Origin: Aalborgiella sp043740415
Lineage (GTDB): Bacteria > Pseudomonadota > Gammaproteobacteria > Burkholderiales > Burkholderiaceae_C
Length of the DNA stretch: 18,922 bases
Reading direction: 5' to 3'
NCBI GenBank assembly: GCA_043740415.1
Contig: JAYUCJ010000276.1
Span: forward strand, 1-18,922
The first letter of the stretch is position 1. Each line of letters opens with the position of its first letter. The translations under genes were made by a program, and so were the position numbers. Of this stretch, positions 6,937-14,263 are shown one piece after another. The notes beneath the pieces are model-generated. The model searched no databases. It had not been told where the DNA came from and was given only the letters and a program-made list of their open reading frames with translations.

Positions 6937-8311
6937 CCACAAAACAAGCCCCTTGGCCTGACGCGGCCGCCTCACACCGCACACGACCGTCGTGGCGCTC
7001 AGCGATGGATTTGACCAAGGCCAGGCCCAAACCGACGCCGCCGTCGCGCTCACTCGCGCCCGGGGCGCGGTAAAACGGCTCGAAAATGCGTTCGCGAAGC
7101 TCCACTGGCACGCCAGGGCCGTGGTCTGTCACGCGCAGCACAGCGGTTTTGCTGTCGCCAGCGCCCTCAATAGCTAAGGTCAGTACAACAGATTCAGCAC
7201 TTGAAACCGCCGTATTTTTTATCGCATAGCGGTTCGCGTTTTCCAGCAGATTGCGCATCAAACGGCGCAGCAGCTTGGGCACGCCTTGCACGGCGATGGC
7301 AGATTCGGACAATACCTGTAGCTCCGCACCCGATTTGGCGCACTCTTCCGCCGCCAAACCGGTTAAATCGACGGTTTCAAACGAGCCCACATCCGCCTGC
7401 GCCGAATCTAAGCGGCTGGCCAGCAAAATTTCGGCGATCAGCTGGTCCAACTCGTCGATATTGCGGCTGATTTCGTCTTTCAGGCGCTGCAATGCCACCT
7501 CAGACTGCGAACCATGCATCAGCTCCAGCCCCATTTTGATGCGGGTGAGCGGCGAGCGCAGCTCGTGCGAGGCGTTCGCCAGCAGCGATTTGTGCGAGCC
7601 CACCAAAGCCTCAATCCGGCTGGCCGCTGTGTTGAACCGTTCGGCCAAAAAAGCCACTTCGTCGTTGCCGCTGACCTTGACGCGGGTGGCCAAATCGCCC
7701 TGCCCCCATTGCTCCACGCCGATTTGCAGGGTGTTCAAACGCTTGGTCAGCCGGCGAATCAGCGGGTACGTGCCCAGCGCCACGGCGAGGCCGACCAACA
7801 GCAGCATCCAAACAAAGCCAAAGGGTGGTTTGAACCAGCTTTTATCGCCAGGGCCACCTGGCGGGCCACCCATGCCGAAATGTTGGTCTGGCCTGTCCGG
7901 ACGATCTGAACGATCTGAACGATTCATGCGACCAGCACGACCTAGTCTTTCTCGTAATTCTTGCGGGGAAATCGACTCGAGTTCGCCCGTTTGCGGATTC
8001 ATGCGGCGCGCCCGTGGCATTTGCAGATTCACCACCTCACCAGAGGCCAAGGGCTGGGTCAAGGTGAGCGAAAACTCTGCCCCCATGCCCGGCACACGCG
8101 GCGCCGCAGTGGCTGTGCCAATCACCTCGCCAGCGGCGTTGCGCACCACGACTTCACGCACCACAGGCGAAGCGCTGTAGTCCGCCAGCTTGCGCTCTGC
8201 ACTTTCGCGCCAAGCCCAGCCGACCAAGAAGATCAACACCGCCACGGCCAGCACCACGGCCAGCCAAATGCGGACGTACAGGCGGTTGAAGAAGGGAGTG
8301 GCTGATTTCAT
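6920..8311 (-). CDS. Membrane sensor histidine kinase with HAMP domain
   Basis: Sensor of a two-component pair with the regulator encoded upstream (58-bp gap). Numbering from the ATG at 8311: membrane helix 14-34, periplasmic loop about 35-165, second helix about 166-184, HAMP 187-240, phospho-acceptor His249 in ASHELRSPLTRI, then an ATPase domain with N-box NLLENANRY (354-362), DHGPG (396-400), FEPFYR and GVGLGLAL (425-432). The periplasmic loop has an unusual RSDRSDRPDRPDQ tract (131-143) from 9-bp DNA repeats, then a Gly/Pro-rich linker; such charged loops can sense metals or antimicrobial peptides, but the signal is unknown. The frame is open to an ATG at 8395, but that would overlap the regulator gene and add a non-homologous tail. 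The start at 8311 has a GGGGAA site and begins directly before the first helix. Its last codons form half of a hairpin. Confidence 0.92.
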   Translation of the reverse strand: MKSATPFFNRLYVRIWLAVVLAVAVLIFLVGWAWRESAERKLADYSASPVVREVVVRNAAGEVIGTATAAPRVPGMGAEFSLTLTQPLASGEVVNLQMPRARRMNPQTGELESISPQELRERLGRAGRMNRSDRSDRPDRPDQHFGMGGPPGGPGDKSWFKPPFGFVWMLLLVGLAVALGTYPLIRRLTKRLNTLQIGVEQWGQGDLATRVKVSGNDEVAFLAERFNTAASRIEALVGSHKSLLANASHELRSPLTRIKMGLELMHGSQSEVALQRLKDEISRNIDELDQLIAEILLASRLDSAQADVGSFETVDLTGLAAEECAKSGAELQVLSESAIAVQGVPKLLRRLMRNLLENANRYAIKNTAVSSAESVVLTLAIEGAGDSKTAVLRVTDHGPGVPVELRERIFEPFYRAPGASERDGGVGLGLALVKSIAERHDGRVRCEAAASGQGACFVVTLPL

Positions 8312-8369
8312 CTTATTCCCCACTTTGAAAAAGGGGGTGAAAAATCGTAATGGGGATTTGATTTCGCAT

Positions 8370-9089
8370 TCAATCTTGCTGCTTGGCAAACACATAACCC
8401 ACGCCGCGAACGGTCAAAATCCGCTTCGGGTCTTTGGCGTCAACCTCAATCGCGGCGCGGATGCGGCCCATGTGGACATCGATGGAGCGATCAAACGCCT
8501 CCAACTCACGGCCGCGCACGGCTTCCATGATTTGGTCCCGCGTCAGCACCCGGCCCGCCCGCTCAGCCACCGCCAGCAGCAAGTCGAACTGGTAAGAGGT
8601 CAAATCAACCTCTTTGCTGCCCAAACTCACAATGCGGGCATCGCGGTCAATCTCCAAGCTGCCAAAGCGCAAAATCGGGTGATTCTCGGCAGACTCGGGT
8701 GATGGTGCAGCCTCTGAACTACGACGCAAAATCGCCCGAATACGAGCCAACAGTTCGCGGGGCTCAAAGGGTTTCGCCAAATAATCGTCTGCGCCCACCT
8801 CCAAACCAATCACACGATCCATCGGGTCGCCTTTGGCGGTGAGCATCAAAATCGGCGTTTTCCCCACAGCGCCGCCTATGCCCCGAATGCGGCGGCAGAT
8901 TTCCAGGCCGTCCATGTCAGGCAGCATCAAATCCAGCACAACCAGGGCGGGCTGCTCTTTCTGCAGGGCGGCAAGCCCACTGGCGCCATCCAGCGCGTGC
9001 GCGACCTCGAAACCGCCTTGGCGCAGGTACTCGCTGACCATGCTGGCCAAGCGGGCGTCGTCTTCAATCATCAAAAGCTGTTGTGTCAT
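8370..9089 (-). CDS. OmpR/PhoB-family response regulator
   Basis: Transcription factor partner of the downstream histidine kinase. Numbered from the ATG at 9089 (239 residues), the receiver domain has acidic pair E9/D10-D11, phospho-acceptor D53 in VVLDLMLPD, T84 and K106 (AKPFEPRELLARIRAILRR). After an SSEAAPSPESAE linker comes the winged-helix DNA-binding domain, with EVDLTSYQFDLLLAVAERAGRVLTRDQIM, the recognition-helix region FDRSIDVHMGRIRAAIE and the closing ILTVRGVGYVF wing. The frame extends to a TTG at 9104, rejected because it has no ribosome site and adds five residues outside the domain. The gene is first in the operon, so its promoter should lie in 9090-9200. I could not identify a clear regulator box there. 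Confidence 0.94.
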   Translation of the reverse strand: MTQQLLMIEDDARLASMVSEYLRQGGFEVAHALDGASGLAALQKEQPALVVLDLMLPDMDGLEICRRIRGIGGAVGKTPILMLTAKGDPMDRVIGLEVGADDYLAKPFEPRELLARIRAILRRSSEAAPSPESAENHPILRFGSLEIDRDARIVSLGSKEVDLTSYQFDLLLAVAERAGRVLTRDQIMEAVRGRELEAFDRSIDVHMGRIRAAIEVDAKDPKRILTVRGVGYVFAKQQD

Positions 9090-9116
9090 GGTCGTTTGGT
9101 GCAAAGTTGCTGCGCT

Positions 9117-9164
9117 GCTATGGAGTAGCTATAACGCTGGATCATGCGCTGAGAGCCCATTTGG
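9117..9164. repeat. Possible degenerate copy of another Comamonadaceae intergenic repeat
   Basis: The segment has the order GTAGCTATAACGCT, spacer, TGCGCTGAGAGCCCATTTGG, which resembles from memory a short repeat scattered through Comamonadaceae intergenic regions. There is no second copy in this window, so the sequence alone does not prove it. It lies in the regulator promoter region. Confidence 0.3.
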
Positions 9165-9191
9165 GGCGATGAAGCTGCGGTAAAGTTATGT

Positions 9192-9215
9192 AAAACCACA
9201 CTATTGTGGGGTTTT
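9192..9215 (-). terminator. Terminator hairpin overlapping the ampG stop
   Basis: Arms AAAACCACA (9192-9200) and TGTGGGGTTTT (9205-9215) pair with a two-base bulge around a four-base loop. On the minus strand the stem ends in TTTT right after the ampG stop codon, which is inside the loop. It could also stop plus-strand transcription weakly. Confidence 0.55.
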
Positions 9216-10604
9216 GTCTGGGGTTTTGATGCGGCTTGCCAACCAAACCAGAATCAACACCGGCACCCCCAGCATCGCTGTGGCCGTGAAAAAATCAATA
9301 TAGCCGAAGGCATCGACGTATTTGCCCGAATAGCCCGCTAAAAACTTGGGCAACAGCAGCATCATGGAGCTGAACAGCGCGTATTGGGTGGCGGAATAGT
9401 TGACGTTGGTCAGGCTGGACAAGTAGGCAATAAACGCGGCCGAGGCAATGCCGCTGGACAAATTGTCCGCCGAAATCACCCAAATCAGCGCCGTGACATC
9501 GTGCCCACGGCCGCCCAGCCAAGAAAAAAGCAGGTTACTCACCGCGCTCAACACCGCGCCCAACATCAAAATTCGCATCACGCCAAAGCGCATGGAAAGC
9601 ACGCCACCGATGAACGCGCCGACCAGCGTCATGATGACGCCAAAGACCTTGGTGACGTTCGCCACCTCCAGCTTGGTGTAGCCCATATCGACATAAAACG
9701 GGTTCGCCATGATGCCCATCACCACGTCGGAGATGCGGTAAGTCGCAATCAGCGCCAAAATCAGCGCGGCCTGCCATTTGTAGCGACGGATGAAGTCGGC
9801 AAACGGCTCAACCAACGCGCCTTGTAGCCAATCTGCGGCGTTTTTAGCCGGCAAATACGCCTTTTCAGCAGGTTTGGGCGACCACAGCACGGTGACGACA
9901 CCCAGCAGCATCGACGCGGCCATGACCAAATAGGCGGTTTGCCAAGCACTGTGCTGATAAACCGCTTTGGCTGCTTCACCTGCGGCACTGGCCACTGACG
10001 CGACAGGCGCCACTTCAGCAAAAGCCGCCACCCAAAACACGCCGGCACCCGCCCAAATCATCGCGATGCGGTAGCCCGTCATGTAGGCACTGGCCAGTGC
10101 GGCTTGGCGGTCCACATCCGCCATTTCAATCCGATAAGCGTCCAGCGCAATGTCTTGCGTGGCCGAGCCAAAGGCAACTGCCACGGCAAACCACACCATG
10201 CTTTGCAAGTCGTTTTGCGGATTCGTCAGCGCCATGCCCGCCAAACCCGCCATGATGACCAGTTGCGACAGCAGCAGCCAGCTGCGCCTGCGGCCTAGCC
10301 ACGGGGTGAGCAGCGGAATAGGCATCCTGTCCACCAAGGGCGACCAGACCCACTTGAAGCCATAAGCCAAGCCTACCCAGCTTAAAAACCCAATGGTGGT
10401 GCGGTCGATACCCGCTTCGCGCAGGCGAAAGCTGAGCGTGCCTAACACCAACAGCAAGGGCAGCCCCGCCGCAAAGCCCAGCAGCAGCATGCGCAGTGTG
10501 GGCGGCTCTAAATAGACTTTGAGGGTCTCTGCCCAGCTGCGCTTGGCAAGTTTGCCAGCATCTGGCGAGATGGCATCGGTAGAAGCGAGTTGGTGGGTAG
10601 TCAT
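9201..10604 (-). CDS. ampG: AmpG-like muropeptide permease (major facilitator superfamily)
   Basis: A 467-residue inner-membrane transporter with about 12 hydrophobic helices. The N-terminal half has the AmpG pattern: GFAAGLPLLLVLGTLSFRLR (43-62), AGIDRTTIGFLSWVGLAYGFKW (64-85), then WSPLVDR and GRRRSW (104-109) in the first cytoplasmic loop, and GSATQDIALDAYRIE in helix 5. AmpG imports GlcNAc-anhydroMurNAc peptides released from the cell wall, for recycling and in some bacteria for beta-lactamase induction. The MpaA-like peptidase elsewhere in the window fits a cell-wall theme, but the two are separated by the two-component system. The ATG at 10604 lies 61 bp after the lipoprotein gene in the same direction. 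Length is within the family range. Substrate is inferred from homology. Confidence 0.85.
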   Translation of the reverse strand: MTTHQLASTDAISPDAGKLAKRSWAETLKVYLEPPTLRMLLLGFAAGLPLLLVLGTLSFRLREAGIDRTTIGFLSWVGLAYGFKWVWSPLVDRMPIPLLTPWLGRRRSWLLLSQLVIMAGLAGMALTNPQNDLQSMVWFAVAVAFGSATQDIALDAYRIEMADVDRQAALASAYMTGYRIAMIWAGAGVFWVAAFAEVAPVASVASAAGEAAKAVYQHSAWQTAYLVMAASMLLGVVTVLWSPKPAEKAYLPAKNAADWLQGALVEPFADFIRRYKWQAALILALIATYRISDVVMGIMANPFYVDMGYTKLEVANVTKVFGVIMTLVGAFIGGVLSMRFGVMRILMLGAVLSAVSNLLFSWLGGRGHDVTALIWVISADNLSSGIASAAFIAYLSSLTNVNYSATQYALFSSMMLLLPKFLAGYSGKYVDAFGYIDFFTATAMLGVPVLILVWLASRIKTPDKTPQ

Positions 10605-10665
10605 GCCGCCATCATAAAGGCATAGTTCTACCTATAAATTCAGCAAAGTCAGCATCCAATCTTTG

Positions 10666-11010
10666 CTAAATCTTAGTAGCGGGGATGATGGTGTTTTTGT
10701 AGTAATCGATGGTGATGATGGTGTTGGCTGCAGGCTTGTCTGTGTATTTAGTGCAAGTCGCATTAAAACCAACGGCAGCATGCACGGTGGTTTCTGTGGT
10801 GGCGGTGCTGCCGTAAAACTGGCGCAGCCGAGACACGGTTTCTTTGGCTTCGTTGCCGTTGGGGGAAATCAGCGCACCTTCGATACAAACATTGCCTACG
10901 GCTGGGGTGATGGCGTCTGCCTGAAAAAACGAATCGTCAATGCTGCCGCTGCAAGCCGCCAAGACAACCACGGCGGCGCTACCAAAAATGAGTTTGAATG
11001 AAGTGTTCAT
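10666..11010 (-). CDS. Small predicted lipoprotein of unknown function
   Basis: A 114-residue protein with a clear lipoprotein signal: positive start, hydrophobic 7-19 and lipobox VLAAC with the modified cysteine at 20. After +1 Cys come Ser-Gly, not Asp, so transport to the outer membrane is expected. The mature part has two further cysteines and no recognised domain; it is Thr/Ala-rich near the end (ANTIITIDYYKNTIIPA). AGGAG nine bases upstream supports the ATG. It lies between exonuclease III and ampG on the same strand. A weak inverted repeat (AGCAAAG/CTTTGCT, 10642-10667) covers its stop. Function unknown. Confidence 0.8.
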   Translation of the reverse strand: MNTSFKLIFGSAAVVVLAACSGSIDDSFFQADAITPAVGNVCIEGALISPNGNEAKETVSRLRQFYGSTATTETTVHAAVGFNATCTKYTDKPAANTIITIDYYKNTIIPATKI

Positions 11011-11100
11011 GCGATGCCGCTCCTAAAGAATATCAATGACTATGTTCATATCATGCACCAATGCAACAAGAAACTTGTAGTCAAATCGCCTCAAATGCAC

Positions 11101-11940
11101 TTAGAAGCTGGAAAAATCGTAACTGATCGTGATAGGCGCGTGGTCTGAGAAGCGCTCGGCTTTATAGATTTCTTCATGTTTCGCCAAAGCTGCTACTTTT
11201 GGCGTAGCCAAGTGGTAGTCCAAGCGCCAACCCACATTGTTGGTATAGGCTTGGCCACGGTTGCTCCACCAGGTGTAGCACTGCTCGGTCGTTTCGGGTT
11301 GCAGCAGGCGGTAGACGTCTTTCAAACCGCCGTTGGCTTCATGTAGCAACTGCGACATCCAAGCCCGTTCTTCCGGCAAAAAGCCGCTGTTTTTCTTGTT
11401 GCCTTTGTAGTTTTTTAGATCGGCTTCTTGGTGCGCGATGTTGATGTCACCACACAAAATAAACTCGCGCTCGGTTTTAAGCTGCATCAAATGCGGGTAG
11501 ATCAGCGCCAAAAACCGAAATTTCGCCTGCTGCCGCTCTTCACCTGACGAGCCGCTGGGGTAATAGCAGCTGATGATGGAAAATTTGCGCGACGGCGTGT
11601 CAAACCGCAGCTCTATGTAGCGGCCTTCGGCATTAAACTCTGCAAAATTTGATTCGGCAAATTCCGGGCTGTTGCCAATGCCGACAATCACCGCTGTCGG
11701 CGTCTCTTTGGTATACACGCCCACGCCGGAGTAGCCTTTTTTCTCAGCAAAGTGAAAATAGCCCTTCATGCCGGCTATTTCCTCAAACTTGTCTTTCACA
11801 TCGGCATACTGGGCTTTGACCTCTTGGACGCAAATACAATGCGGTTGTGACTTTTCAATCCAAGCGGCCAGGCCCTTGCTGCTGGCGGAGCGGATGCCGT
11901 TGAGGTTGAGGCTGGTGAGTTTGAACAATGATGTGGACAT
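11101..11940 (-). CDS. xth: Exonuclease III-family AP endonuclease
   Basis: DNA-repair enzyme of the exonuclease III (ExoA/XthA) branch of the EEP superfamily. It cleaves at abasic sites and removes 3' blocking groups. Active-site motifs are all present: LNLNGIRS (11-18), catalytic E40 in VQEVKA, YSGVGVY (70-76), YYPSG (126-130), GDIN with D165 and N167, NVGWRLDYH (235-243) with D241, and SDHAPI with D266/H267. Its 279 residues are slightly longer than E. coli XthA. The ATG is only 9 bp from the pyrE ATG on the other strand and has no Shine-Dalgarno, so its promoter must lie inside pyrE coding DNA. The lipoprotein and ampG genes follow on the same strand. Confidence 0.95.
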   Translation of the reverse strand: MSTSLFKLTSLNLNGIRSASSKGLAAWIEKSQPHCICVQEVKAQYADVKDKFEEIAGMKGYFHFAEKKGYSGVGVYTKETPTAVIVGIGNSPEFAESNFAEFNAEGRYIELRFDTPSRKFSIISCYYPSGSSGEERQQAKFRFLALIYPHLMQLKTEREFILCGDINIAHQEADLKNYKGNKKNSGFLPEERAWMSQLLHEANGGLKDVYRLLQPETTEQCYTWWSNRGQAYTNNVGWRLDYHLATPKVAALAKHEEIYKAERFSDHAPITISYDFSSF

Positions 11941-11952
11941 ATAAAGATTATG
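11940..11952. promoter_or_regulatory. Overlapping -10-like boxes between divergent xth and pyrE
   Basis: TATAAA (11940-11945, plus strand) and CATAAT (minus strand, 11952 to 11947) lie in the 9-bp gap and adjoining codons. If used as -10 elements, each would start transcription at or next to the opposite-facing ATG, giving leaderless messages. Neither gene shows a Shine-Dalgarno. The -35 regions are weak by eye, so this is an inference. Confidence 0.35.
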
Positions 11953-12642
11953 AGTAACGATAACAAATTAGATAACCTGGCTCAAGATTTCGTCAAATTC
12001 GCCCTGGCATGCGGCGTTTTGGGATTTGGTGAGTTTAAAACCAAAGCCGGCCGCCTGAGCCCTTATTTTTTCAACGCCGGTTTGTTTGACGACGGCGCCA
12101 AACTGGGCAAGTTGGCCGAGTTTTACGCCAAAAGCCTGATCGCCAGCGGCATCGAGTTCGACATGATTTTTGGCCCCGCCTACAAAGGCATCCCACTGGG
12201 CGCAGCGGTGGCCGTGGAACTGGCGCGGCAAGGCCGCAACGTGCCCTTTGCCTACAACCGCAAAGAAGCCAAAGACCACGGCGAAGGCGGCACGCTGGTC
12301 GGCGCCAAACTGCAAGGCCGCGTGCTGATCGTCGACGACGTGATGTCCGCCGGCACCGCCACCCGCGAGTCCATCGCCCTCATCCAAGCCGCCGGCGCGA
12401 CGCCTGCTGCGGTGGCGATTGCCTTGGACAGGCAGGAAAAAGCGACGGAAAAGAACGCTGCTGGCGCAACCGTGGACGTGCCCTACAGCGCCGTGCAATT
12501 CGTCCGCAACCAGCTCGGCATGCAGGTCTGCACCATTGCCAGTTTGAAGGATTTGCTGGACTACCTCGCCACGACAGCCGACCCCGCGCAGCAGGTGCAT
12601 GAGCTTGCGATCAAGGCGTATCGGGATCGGTACGGGGTGTAA
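11950..12642 (+). CDS. pyrE: Orotate phosphoribosyltransferase
   Basis: Cytoplasmic pyrimidine-biosynthesis enzyme that makes orotidine 5'-phosphate from orotate and PRPP. Motifs: FGEFKTKAGRLSPYFFNAG (26-44), FGPAYKGIPLG (74-84), the flexible catalytic loop YNRKEAKDHGEGG (102-114), and the PRPP-binding VLIVDDVMSAGTATRES (125-141). Its 230 residues are normal for the proteobacterial form. The ATG is not preceded by a Shine-Dalgarno and is 9 bp from the divergent exonuclease III start. A terminator begins within the stop codon. The window has no other pyrimidine gene. Confidence 0.97.
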   Translation: MSNDNKLDNLAQDFVKFALACGVLGFGEFKTKAGRLSPYFFNAGLFDDGAKLGKLAEFYAKSLIASGIEFDMIFGPAYKGIPLGAAVAVELARQGRNVPFAYNRKEAKDHGEGGTLVGAKLQGRVLIVDDVMSAGTATRESIALIQAAGATPAAVAIALDRQEKATEKNAAGATVDVPYSAVQFVRNQLGMQVCTIASLKDLLDYLATTADPAQQVHELAIKAYRDRYGV

Positions 12643-12664
12643 AAGCCTCAAAATTGGCTTTTTT
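12641..12664. terminator. Bidirectional terminator between pyrE and gatB
   Basis: AAAAGCC (12641-12647) and GGCTTTT (12656-12662) form a 7-bp stem with an 8-base loop and a T-run. The stem begins at the pyrE stop codon. Read on the minus strand it again ends in TTTT, so it can also end gatB transcription. Its right arm overlaps the left part of dispersed repeat copy C; a second small hairpin, GCCAT/ATGGC, lies at 12667-12679. Confidence 0.75.
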
Positions 12665-12728
12665 AGGCCATTTTATGGCTCTAGCCGGTGTATTTATTAC
12701 CTAAACAGCTATAAATAATATAGCAAAT
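12650..12728 (+). repeat. Dispersed repeat, copy C, between convergent pyrE and gatB
   Basis: Same 79-bp length as copy A with no gaps. The terminal motif GCTATAAATAATATAGC is a perfect 6-bp-arm hairpin with a 5-base loop. The right end reaches the first base of the gatB stop codon. Unlike copies A and B it is not translated as part of a protein; the minus-strand frame that encodes a signal peptide in copy B has a stop here. Confidence 0.8.
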
Positions 12729-14263
12729 CAACCCAGCTGCTTCTTCAACAACTCATTCACCTGCGCCGGGTTGCCTTTGCCTTTGGTGGCTTTCATGGCC
12801 TGACCGACCAAGGCGTTGAAGGCTTTGGCATTGCCGGCTTTGTATTCTTCGACGGATTTGGCATTTGACGCCAAAACCGTGTCGATGATGGCTTCGAGTT
12901 CGCCGGTGTCGCTCATTTGCTCAAGCCCTTTTTCACTAATCAACCGAGCAATCGCACTTGCCGCTTCATTAAACCGACCTCCTTCATCATTCCAGATCTC
13001 TTTAAAGATTAGTTTTGCTGAATTGGCGTTAATCTTTCCATTGCTCAAGGCAGAAAGGATCGAAACAAGATGCGCTACTGCAACGTGGGAATGCTGAATA
13101 TCAAGATTGGCTGTATTGAGATTGGCGCTCAACTCTCCTAGAATCCAGTTCGCAGATAGTTTTGGTTGATTGCTAGCTTTGGCACAATCTTCAAAATATG
13201 AAGCCATTTCGCGACTCTGCGTCAACTGCGTCGCGTCATACTCGGACAACCCAAAATCCGCCACAAAACGCGCCGCCATCACACGCGGCAGCTCGGTCAT
13301 TTCGGAGCGGACGCGGGCCACCCACTCGTCGGCAATCACCAGCGGCGGCAAGTCCGGGTCGGGGAAGTAACGGTAATCGGCCGCGTCTTCTTTGGTGCGC
13401 ATGGCGCGGGTTTCGCCGGTGTCGGGGTTGAACAGCACGGTGGCCTGCTCGATGGCGTGGCCGTCTTCGATCTGCTCGATCTGCCAGCGCACCTCGTAGT
13501 CAATCGCCTGCTGCATGAACTTGAAGCTGTTCAGGTTTTTGATCTCGCGGCGGGTACCAAACTTGTCGCCGGGCTTGCGCACCGACACGTTGGCGTCGCA
13601 GCGGAAGCTGCCTTCTTGCATGTTGCCGTCGCAAATGCCGATCCAGGTGACGATTTTGTGCAGCTCTTTGGCATAGGCCACCGCCTCAGCGCTGGAGCGC
13701 ATGTCAGGCTCGGTGACGATTTCCAAGAGCGGCGTGCCGGCGCGGTTCAAATCGATGCCCGATTGACCCACAAAATCCTCATGCAAGGACTTGCCAGCGT
13801 CTTCTTCGAGGTGGGCGCGTACTAAACGTACCGACTTTTTGACATCGCCCAAGAAAAACTCGACCGAACCGCCCTGCACCACCGGAATCTCAAACTGGCT
13901 GATCTGGTAGCCCTTGGGCAGATCAGGGTAAAAGTAGTTTTTACGCGCAAAAATGCTGCGCGGGGCGATGCGGGCACCAATGGCCAATCCAAATTGAATC
14001 GCTCGTTCGACCGCGCCCTTGTTCATCACCGGCAGCGTGCCGGGCAAAGCTAAATCCACAGCGCAGGCTTGGGTGTTCGGCTCTGCACCGAAGGCGGTGG
14101 AGGCGCGGCTGAAGATTTTGCTCTGGGTGGAGAGCTGAGAGTGGGTTTCAAAGCCTATGACGACTTCGTAACCCTGCACCAGCAAGGCACGGTCCAGCGG
14201 GCGGTCGTCTTTGAAGTCGATGGCTGAAGCGACGGGGTCTGCTACTTGTTGAGGAGAATTCAT
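12728..14263 (-). CDS. gatB: Asp/Glu-tRNA amidotransferase subunit B
   Basis: Subunit of the GatCAB complex that converts Glu-tRNA(Gln), and often Asp-tRNA(Asn), to the amide form. GatB binds and phosphorylates the mischarged tRNA. Family motifs: VIGFETHSQL (35-44), KNYFYPDLPKGYQISQ, HLEEDAGK, DLNRAGTPLLEIVTEPD, GNMQEGSFRCDANVSVR, KNLNSFKF and ADYRYFPDPDLPPL. The C-terminal helical/YqeY-like tail covers about 370-511. The start ATG overlaps the stop of the ParA-like gene as ATGA, and no Shine-Dalgarno is visible before it, so translation probably depends on coupling to that gene. Bases about 12925-13215 (residues about 350-446) are clearly AT-richer than both flanks, possibly a recombination patch. 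The 511-residue length is slightly above usual because of the N-terminal extension. Confidence 0.97.
   Translation of the reverse strand: MNSPQQVADPVASAIDFKDDRPLDRALLVQGYEVVIGFETHSQLSTQSKIFSRASTAFGAEPNTQACAVDLALPGTLPVMNKGAVERAIQFGLAIGARIAPRSIFARKNYFYPDLPKGYQISQFEIPVVQGGSVEFFLGDVKKSVRLVRAHLEEDAGKSLHEDFVGQSGIDLNRAGTPLLEIVTEPDMRSSAEAVAYAKELHKIVTWIGICDGNMQEGSFRCDANVSVRKPGDKFGTRREIKNLNSFKFMQQAIDYEVRWQIEQIEDGHAIEQATVLFNPDTGETRAMRTKEDAADYRYFPDPDLPPLVIADEWVARVRSEMTELPRVMAARFVADFGLSEYDATQLTQSREMASYFEDCAKASNQPKLSANWILGELSANLNTANLDIQHSHVAVAHLVSILSALSNGKINANSAKLIFKEIWNDEGGRFNEAASAIARLISEKGLEQMSDTGELEAIIDTVLASNAKSVEEYKAGNAKAFNALVGQAMKATKGKGNPAQVNELLKKQLG

Noticed and set aside
7251..8180. 309-codon plus-strand ORF opposite the histidine kinase
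   Set aside because: It mirrors a well-supported kinase gene; the translation is Ser/Arg/Pro-rich without motifs or a ribosome site, typical of antisense frames in GC-rich genes.
8311..8395. Longer kinase start at the ATG at 8395
   Set aside because: It would overlap the regulator gene and add 28 residues with no family likeness, and the ATG at 8311 has a better ribosome site.
11968..12651. 227-codon minus-strand ORF opposite pyrE
   Set aside because: It is an antisense shadow of pyrE; no recognisable domain, and the opposite strand encodes all OPRTase motifs.
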